Origin: Coffea arabica
Lineage: Eukaryota; Streptophyta; Magnoliopsida; Gentianales; Rubiaceae
Reading direction: 5' to 3'
Length of the DNA stretch: 64,000 nt
Assembly: GCF_036785885.1 (NCBI RefSeq)
Contig: NC_092330.1
Coordinates: 7,598,525-7,662,524 of the forward strand
Positions 57,426 through 64,000 of this stretch are shown piece after piece. Each line of letters starts with the position of its first letter. The stretch's first letter is position 1. The notes under the pieces are model-generated. The model was not told the origin of the DNA. It worked only from the letters and a program-made list of their open reading frames with translations, and did not search any database. Made by a program: the position numbers and the translations under genes.

Positions 57426-58763
57426 CAGAATTATCCGACCCATGACTTGGAGCTTGCAGCTGTAGTGTTCGCTTTGAAAAAATGGCGACATTATCTCTAT
57501 GGTGTAACTTTCGAGGTTTATACGGATCATAAGAGTCTTAAGTATCTGTTTTCTCAGAAGGAGTTAAATCTAAAACAACGTCGGTGGGTAGAGTTCTTAG
57601 AGGATTATGACTGTACAATTAACTACCATCCTGGAAAAGCCAACGTTGTAGCAGATGCTTTAAGCCGAAAGGCTCAACTAGCAAGTTCTATGGTGAGAGA
57701 GTGGAGCCTGTTAGAAGAGGTATGTGAGTGGAGATCTCGTTTGGAACCAAAGAAGGTGATTTTTGGAAATATTGAGGTGAAGTCGGCATTGATGGAACGG
57801 ATCAAAGAGGGCCAAGTGAAGGATCCAATAGTGTAAAAGTGGATGGAAAAGGTGAAAAAAAGAGAGTTACCTAACTTTAACTTAGGCCCTGAGGGAATCT
57901 TGAAGTTCCGAAATCGTGTCGTTGTACCTAGGGATGAGAAGTTAAAGAGGGAGATTTTGGAGGAATCACACCGCTCTAGGTATACGGTGCACCCAGGGAA
58001 TAATAAGATGTACCGAGATCTTAAAAGTCTGTATTGGTGGGAGAATATGAAGGCGGAGATTGCCCAGTTTGTGCAAAAGTGTCTTACGTGCCAACAAGTA
58101 AAAGCTGAGCATCAAAAGCCGTCAGGTCTGTTACAGCCTTAAGAGATCCCTGAATGGAAATGGGAGCACATAACGATGGATTTTGTATCAGGGTTGCCAC
58201 GAACACAAAAGGGGCATGATGTAATTTGGGTAATAGTAGATCGATTAACTAAGACTGCACATTTCCTACCCGTAAATATGAAATATTCATTGGAAAAACT
58301 TGCTAAACTTTATATGGATGAAGTGGTGAGGCTACACGGGGTATCAGTGAGCATTGTATCTGATAGAGACCCTAGATTTGTATCCCGATTCTGGCAGAAA
58401 TTGCAAGAGGCTCTAGGAACTAAATTGAGTTATAGCACAGCGTATCACCCAAAAACGGATGGACAATCTGAGAGAACTATTCAAACTCTTAAGGATATGC
58501 TGAGAGCCTGTATTGTGGACTTTGGAGGAGGTTGGAGTCAATATTTGACCTTAGTTGAATTTGCATATAACAATAATTATCATTCCTCTATTCAAATGGC
58601 CCCATATGAAGTCTTGTATGGACGACGATGTCGATCCCCAATCCATTGGGATGAAGTAGGAGAGAGAAAAATTATAAATCCGACCATAATACCATGGGTT
58701 GAGGAAGCCTATGAAAGGGTAAAGGTGATCCGCCAGAGACTTCAAACAACCCAAAGCCGATAG
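57426..58763 (+). pseudogene. pol: Tekay pol: RNase H end and integrase, three stops
   Basis: All pieces share one frame. 57426-57836 completes RNase H ([26 protein letters not shown]) and ends at a TAA. 57837-58142 holds the integrase zinc domain ([24 protein letters not shown]) and ends at a TAA. 58143-58763 holds the catalytic core with MDFVSGLPRT (Asp), IVSDRDPRF (Asp) and TDGQSERTIQTLK (Glu), ending at TAG 58761-58763. The D, D and E residues are all retained. The stops look like point mutations (CAG or CAA to TAG or TAA at most sites). Confidence 0.9.
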
Positions 58764-59342
58764 AAAAGTTATGCCGACCATCGGAGGAAGGATTTGGAGT
58801 TTGAGATAGGGGATAAAGTGTTTCTTCGGATTACCCCATTGAAGGGAAATATTAGAGCTGGAAAAGGGAAAAAGTTGCAACCACGATATATAGGACCTTT
58901 CAATCGACTTGAGCTACCAGCTAGTTTGTCTAGAATCCATAACGTTTTCCATGTTTCTTTGCTTAAGAAATACCATCCGGATCCGACTCACATTTTGCCA
59001 CCCGAAGAAATTGAACTCGACGAGTCCTTAACCTATGAAGAACGACCTATTCAAATATTGGATCGGAAAGTGAAGGACCTGAGAAACAAGCAGATTCCTT
59101 TAGTAAAGGTTCTATGGAAGCATCATGAAATGGAAGAAGTAACTTGGGAGCTAGAAAAGGACATGCAAGAAAGATATTCCGACCTGTTCAAGACGAAAGG
59201 TATGATTTTCGAGGTCGAAATTCTTTTAAGGGGGAGAGAGTGTGAGGACTCGCAAATTTCTTATATTTTTTTTCTCTCAAAAATGCCTTTTATTTGGAAA
59301 GTATTATTTATTAAGCCCTACTACCCCATCGTTCCACAATAA
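58764..59342 (+). pseudogene. pol: Tekay pol C-terminus: GPY/F region and chromodomain
   Basis: Same frame as the rest of pol. FEIGDKVFLRITPLKG and LQPRYIGPF are the GPY/F region, shortened by about ten residues before RLELPASLSRIHNVFHVS. RKVKDLRNKQIPLVKVLWKHH followed by EEVTWELEKDMQERYSDLF is the chromodomain-type tail thought to guide integration into heterochromatin. The frame runs past the polypurine tract and about 100 nt into the 3' LTR, stopping at 59340-59342. Confidence 0.88.
59229..59240 (+). other. Polypurine tract
   Basis: AAGGGGGAGAGAG-type purine run immediately before the 3' LTR start at 59241; primer for plus-strand DNA. Confidence 0.85.
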
Positions 59343-60516
59343 GTGCGGATAAACCTAGAAAGTAGGGTTTCACTCTTCGTTTTCAAGATTGGAGCAAAAT
59401 TAGGGTTATCGCGATTTTTCGCCGGATGAATTTTCAGTATGGAGCAAGGATCAAATTTGGTGATTAAAAGTGACTTTTAGGTGAGAAATAATATGTGATT
59501 AGGGGCAATGATATAAGGTTAGTGAATAGGAAGAAAAAACCCTAGTACATGTGTTTTTAAGAAAAAGGGTGCAAACCGACGGGTACCGTGCACTACCGAT
59601 TGAACGCACCACTTGACCACCACTTTCTTACCATACAAGCTCATTAATACTTGAGCAAAATATCTTCTCATTTGCCAGCTAGTTTGACCGAAACTTAGGG
59701 TTAAAAATAGCAAGGAAAAGAAAGAGAAAAATGAAAGGTGGTGGTGGCGACACTTGTCGCCACCTAAGGGTTTCTTGACCAAGAGATGGTCTTCCTTCTT
59801 ATCCCCAATTTTTACTCCTTTTCCTTCATTATTTCTGCTGCTTGGCTGAACAAGAGAGGAGAGAAAGAGAGAGCAAGAAACAACTTCCTTCTTCTTGATT
59901 TTAGCCATCCAAGTGAGGAATTAAACTTCTAAACCGATTAAAGTGTTAGTTGTGGGCTTGAGAAGTTAGGGGAAACAAGAATTCCAAGAGGAGGTGAAGT
60001 ATTACTCTTGCAAGCTTCAATTGTTGAGGTATAAGGCTAAACCATGGCTTTGGTTCTTTTATTGTGGTTTAAGCTGTTGCATCATGCATGATTGTGGTTG
60101 GATTAGTAGTGAAACAAGTTGTTATGATGATTTAAAGGTGATATATGTGAGTTAGGGTTGAGGTACTTGCTGCCTATACTTGCTATATGGATGAGATATG
60201 TGGTATCTAAGCTTATATAAGTGGTTTTAGTGATGATTAGAGCAAGAAATCAAGAAAGGTTGCATTGAAAACAAAAATTCCAGATTTCAGGAAAAATTTC
60301 CCCTCTTTCTGTCCGGTTTTATTGCATCATGTTAGAGGCCGAATTAGCCTTAGGTTAAAACATGAAAGTTGTAGAGAATGGTATTTTATAGTTGCCTACA
60401 AAAGTTCAGCTCAATCGGAGTAACGTAGCCAGTGAAGAGACCAAAATACCCTCGCTATTCTAGGTTACATTGCAGAGTTCCGTTTGGACAGTTTAGTCTT
60501 TTTGGTTGTGTTTATT
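59241..60516 (+). repeat. Tekay element 3' LTR, partial
   Basis: Aligns with the first 1.28 kb of the 5' LTR with about 25 differences. Interrupted by the Sirevirus at 60517. The rest presumably lies beyond the window. Confidence 0.9.
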
Positions 60517-61639
60517 TGTTTATCTCAATTCGTATCTTTTGATGATTACAAAACATTTGGATGTTACTAATACTTTCTGTAGAGATACTTTTCAGAAATG
60601 ACACCAAACAGGTCTGTGGATTCAAAGCAGATAAAGAAGGTCAAAAAGGATGAAGAGTAGTGAGGATGATGTCGGACGCACAAAAAGAGAGTATCGGACG
60701 TCCGACATCCTTTGAGCATCTTCGGACGTGTGAAGAACTCAGACTCGGACGTCCGAAGAAGACAAGCCAGGGCTTCTATGATTAACTGATCCTGATCGGA
60801 CGCTCAACACCTGAGTATCGGACGTCCGACAAGTGTTGCTGGTTTTCGGACGCAATATTTTGAACGCATCGGCCGTCCGAAGGAATTGAAGAAAAAAGTC
60901 TCAGTTTACATTCTACCCTCGGATGCACGATCGGACGTCCTAAGGGATTCATGAAAATTTCCAGAACTCATTAATCTCGTTCGGACGCATGAAAACTAAG
61001 CATCGGACGTCCGACAGCACCAACGGCTAGTTGACTCTTCAGTTGCCTTCTACCCGTTGACAGCATTAATTGAAGAATTTTCTTGTCTCCTATAAAATGA
61101 ACAAAGTCAACCATCTCAGGACAACTTTGCACATCAAGTCTGCATCAGATAGTGAGTGATTCAAGGGTTAGAATACTCAAAAAGAACACGTGTACTCTTA
61201 GATTGTGCAATTTTCTGGTAGTTATTCAAGTGTGATACAGCTTCTTCAATAGTGTAGATCAGTGAGGGTTATTCGAGTGTTTGTAAAACTTCCTTACTTG
61301 ACCAAGTGCGGTTTGGGGCAAGAAGGAAGTGATCCCTTTCTTATACACAAGACATTGGTTGCTAGCTTGTTCAACTTGAAGTAACTTGGTTTATAAAAGT
61401 GTTGTTCAAACCTCAGTTGTGTTTGAACCCTGGTTTGGTTTTTCCTGCTTTCATTTACTGCTTTTATACATAAACTGTTATTCACTTCATCTTACAAATT
61501 TCTGTGTTCTCTTGTTACCTGGGTCAGTGGACGGTCTTTGAGAAAAAGAGAGGTAAACTGTGTGAAAAAGGTGGCCTATATCTCAGCTAGTTTTTAAAAC
61601 CTAATTCACCCCCCTCTTAGGTTGTCTTCGATCCTTACA
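60517..61639 (+). repeat. Sirevirus copy 2, 5' LTR
   Basis: 1,123 bp, TGTTTATCTC to CCTTACA. TATA box TATAAAAT near 61091. The CGGACGTCCG palindrome cluster is conserved at 60670-61015. TGGTATCAGAGC follows at 61642-61653. Confidence 0.92.
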
Positions 61640-61695
61640 ATTGGTATCAGAGCTTGGTCTCTTAGAGATTAAGCTCAATCGGCTTGGGAGTTAAA

Positions 61696-63345
61696 ATGAC
61701 AACCAACAATGCCATGTTCTTTGAGGGACAATCTGTCACTAGACCCCCTATGTTCAATGGATCAAACTATGTGAGTTGGAAGGAAAGGATTATTATATTC
61801 CTGCAATCTATTGATATTGAATTATGGTTTATTGTCAGTGAAGGTCCATTTGACGCAACTACTGTTGATGATGTTACTCATAGGCCGAGACAAAAAACTA
61901 GAAGTGAGCTAACTGCTGAAGACAGAACTTATCTCACTCTAAATGCTAAGGCTATGAATGTTCTCTACAGTGCATTAGATTCAAATGAGTCTATTAGAGT
62001 TAAAGGCTGCAGATCTGCTAAAGAAATTTGGGATAAACTTAGAGAGATCCATGAGGGAAGCGAGAATGTGAGAGAGCAAAAGAAATCCATTCTGGTCACT
62101 AAGTATGAATCTTTTAAGATGGAGCCTCATGAAAACATTGACAAAATGTATTGCAGATTCAATGATCTGATCAAGGATTTAGAGGTGCTTGAAAAGGAGT
62201 ACTCTCTAGGTGAAAAGAACAGAAAAATTCTGAATGCTCTATCAAAGGACTGGGAAAGCAAAGTGACTGCTATAGAGGAAGTCAAGGATCTAAATACTTT
62301 ATCCATTGAATCTCTGATTAACTCTCTGACTTCTTACGAACTGAAACTTAAATCTAAGATGCAGGATGAAGAAGACACCAAGGTGAGAAAGAGCATTGCT
62401 CTAAAAGCTTCACAAGATGAAGATGAAACTGCCTTACAGGATGAAAATGATTTGGAAGGTGATGAGAGTGATATTGCACTCATCACAAGAGGCTTCAAAA
62501 GGTTTCTCAACAAGAGAAGATTCAGGAAAGGCGGATCCAGCAATTCCTTCCCAAATCAGTCTAATGACTTCAGAAACAGAGGAAAACTGGAGTTCAACAA
62601 GAAGCTGACTGATAAATGTTTCGAATGTGGCCAATCAGGACACTATGCAAATGAGTGTCCATTGAAGAAAAAGAAGGAGAATAAGGTTGAACGGAAACCA
62701 AAGTTCAACAATTTCCAGATTACCTGGAATGATTGCAACTCAGAAGGCGAAGTTGAAGAAGAAGAAGAATCTGCTCAAATAGCTTTCATGGCCATTGGAG
62801 ATGAAGAGGTAATACAATGCAACTCTCAAACTGATAGTGATAGTGAATCTGATACTGATGTTAATTCTTTTCTAGAAAAAATGCATAATAGCTTGAAAGA
62901 ATCCTATGTTAAAAACAAGGAACTAAAGTAGAAAATTACCTTTCTAATACAAGACAATGCAAACCTCTTTCAACAAAACAAGTGTCTTAAGCATGAAAAT
63001 GAGAATCTGAAAATGATTGAAACTGAGGTGCTTACTGACCTTAACAAAAGGGAAAAACTCTGTAACATACTCAAAAGTGAGCAATGCAGTCTAAAAAGGA
63101 GGATGGATGATTTATGTAAACTGCTACACCATTTGAAACAGAACTGCCTTCAAAAGAATGACACTGTACCTTATGTTAATACTCATCATATAAGGCTGAA
63201 TCAGAGCGCAAATGAGTTTGCTATTCACAGGAGAAGGCAAGTCAGATTGATTAAACCTGTTCATTTGATTGATCCAATATCTGTATGCAACTTTTGTTGT
63301 CAATATGGTCACATGAATAGCAACTGTTATGTTAAGAAAACATGA
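61696..63345 (+). pseudogene. gag: Sirevirus copy 2 gag, two defects
   Basis: ATG 61696. Highly similar to the copy 1 gag, with the same UBN2-type core and knuckle CFECGQSGHYANEC. A TAG at 62929-62931 replaces the Gln codon of copy 1. The frame continues to the second cysteine motif CNFCCQYGHMNSNC. A one-base deletion in the AAAAA run near 63340 then causes a TGA at 63343-63345. Downstream, in the shifted frame, the family's TAA and TAG pair before protease is present as in copy 1. Confidence 0.9.
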
Positions 63346-63446
63346 GGAGTGGCATGAGATGCATGTGGGTAGTCAGACATAAGACTAACTCTCAAGGACC
63401 CAACATGTAAAGGGTACCAAATGTTATCTTGTGGGTTTGTGTGTAG

Positions 63447-64000
63447 GTGAATCAGGATAACATTACTAAAGAATCAAAATGGTTCATTGATAGTGGATGC
63501 TCAAGACATATGACTGGTGATGCATCTCAATTCATTAAACTCAAGCAAAAAGCAAGTGGAAAGATAACATTTGGAGATGATAACAAAGCCAAAACTGTTG
63601 GCATTGGTAATGTTGGTAAGAATGGTCAAACCTTCATCCACAATGTTCTTCTCGTTGATAATTTGGGTTATAATTTGTTAAGTGTTAGCCAATTGTGTGA
63701 TAGGAATTTATTTGTATTGTTCAAAAAGCTTGAATGTCTCATATTTGACTCTAAATTCAACATTGTTTTTAAAGGAAAAAGAGTAAATGATGTTTATGTT
63801 GTTGTTCTTGATAAAATTGATTCCTCCTTTATCAAATGTCTTAAAGTAGCAAATGAGGACCCATGGTTATGGCATAGAAGGTTGTGTCACTTCAATATGG
63901 ATTTGCTAAAAGAAATTTCAAAAAGGGAACTTGTGAGAGGTCTCCCAAAAATCAGATTTGAAAAGGACCGGATTTGTGATGCTTGCCAATTTGGAAAACA
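63447..64000 (+). CDS. pol: Sirevirus copy 2 pol, protease to integrase start (partial)
   Basis: Open from the codon after the conserved TAG (63444-63446) to the window end. Protease active site FIDSGCSRHMTG, then LLSVSQLCDRN and WLWHRRLCHFNMDLLKEI. The frame is intact past the point where copy 1 is frameshifted, and ends in the integrase zinc region CDACQFGK. No start codon exists at the boundary, so it would be made as a gag-pol fusion or by an unusual mechanism. Confidence 0.88.
   Translation, partial: MNQDNITKESKWFIDSGCSRHMTGDASQFIKLKQKASGKITFGDDNKAKTVGIGNVGKNGQTFIHNVLLVDNLGYNLLSVSQLCDRNLFVLFKKLECLIFDSKFNIVFKGKRVNDVYVVVLDKIDSSFIKCLKVANEDPWLWHRRLCHFNMDLLKEISKRELVRGLPKIRFEKDRICDACQFGK

Larger units (their letters stand above)
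50318..60516 (+). mobile_element. Tekay/Del-type chromovirus (Ty3/gypsy)
   Basis: The 5' LTR is 3,180 bp (50318-53497), followed by a Met-tRNA-type primer-binding site, an extra ORF, gag, pol with chromodomain-like tail, and a 3' LTR starting at 59241 that is cut at 60516 by the second Sirevirus. The domain order PR-RT-RH-IN and C-terminal chromodomain mark a chromovirus; the very long LTRs suggest Tekay/Del. LTR differences over the shared 1.27 kb are about 2% by eye. Gag-pol has one frameshift and five nonsense codons, so it is inactive. Confidence 0.92.
60517..64000 (+). mobile_element. Sirevirus copy 2, 5' portion
   Basis: Same family as 23635-33637 and same orientation. It comprises the 5' LTR, primer-binding site, gag, and the start of pol running off the window. 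Inserted in the Tekay 3' LTR; the candidate left target duplication is TTATT (60512-60516). The right side is outside the window. Confidence 0.92.

Overview
The window is a block of plant nuclear DNA, almost certainly from a eudicot. The reasons are plant-type L1 LINE, Sirevirus (Ty1/copia), Athila and Tekay/Del (Ty3/gypsy) elements, hAT and Mutator-type MITEs, pectin methylesterase relics, and AT-rich intergenic DNA. I see no bacterial operons, rRNA, tRNA or CRISPR. Only one host-type protein gene looks intact: a small secreted proline-rich protein at 9320-9964 on the minus strand. Nearly everything else is transposable elements or pseudogenes, so this reads as a nested, repeat-rich intergenic region. 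All identifications come from reading sequence and translated motifs by eye; no database search was possible.

Region 1-8981 is rearranged AT-rich DNA. It holds a direct duplication (12-577 and 1792-3118), two small MITEs with 8-bp target duplications (1378-1791; 2293-2712), and a near-identical 1.07-kb inverted repeat (2533-3600 and 6723-7791). The inverted repeat encloses four head-to-tail 228-bp repeats and a 1.35-kb hAT-like element whose terminus abuts the inverted arm exactly.

Region 8992-16854 is a Mutator-like non-autonomous element with about 80-bp inverted ends and a 10-bp target duplication. Two retroposition events are nested inside it. One is a processed, intronless copy of the proline-rich gene with a poly(A) tail and a perfect 16-bp target duplication. 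The other is a 5.9-kb L1-type LINE on the minus strand with an 11-bp target duplication, broken by three in-frame stops and one frameshift.

Region 17197-35266 is a tandem array of four antisense pectin methylesterase pseudogenes alternating with short non-autonomous LTR elements (LTR about 0.4 kb, internal about 0.54 kb). A 10-kb Sirevirus (23635-33637, TSD GAAGC) sits just upstream of the third pseudogene. It has gag, split pol and an extra ORF after pol.

Region 35267-64000 is a telescoping LTR-retrotransposon nest. A non-autonomous gypsy element with 1.9-kb LTRs (from 35267) has its 3' LTR cut by a minus-strand, 5'-truncated Athila-like element (43171-49313). Next comes a minus-strand relic of a Tekay-type LTR, then a Tekay chromovirus with 3.2-kb LTRs (from 50318) that has five nonsense codons and a frameshift in gag-pol. 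The Tekay 3' LTR is interrupted by a second Sirevirus copy running off the window end.

I found no convincing new cellular system. The most notable items are the intact retroposed gene, the pectinesterase/LTR array, the inverted duplication at the hAT end, the conserved double stop between gag and protease in both Sireviruses, the GGACGTCC-type palindromes in the Sirevirus LTRs, and an extra coiled-coil-like ORF ahead of gag in the Tekay element.
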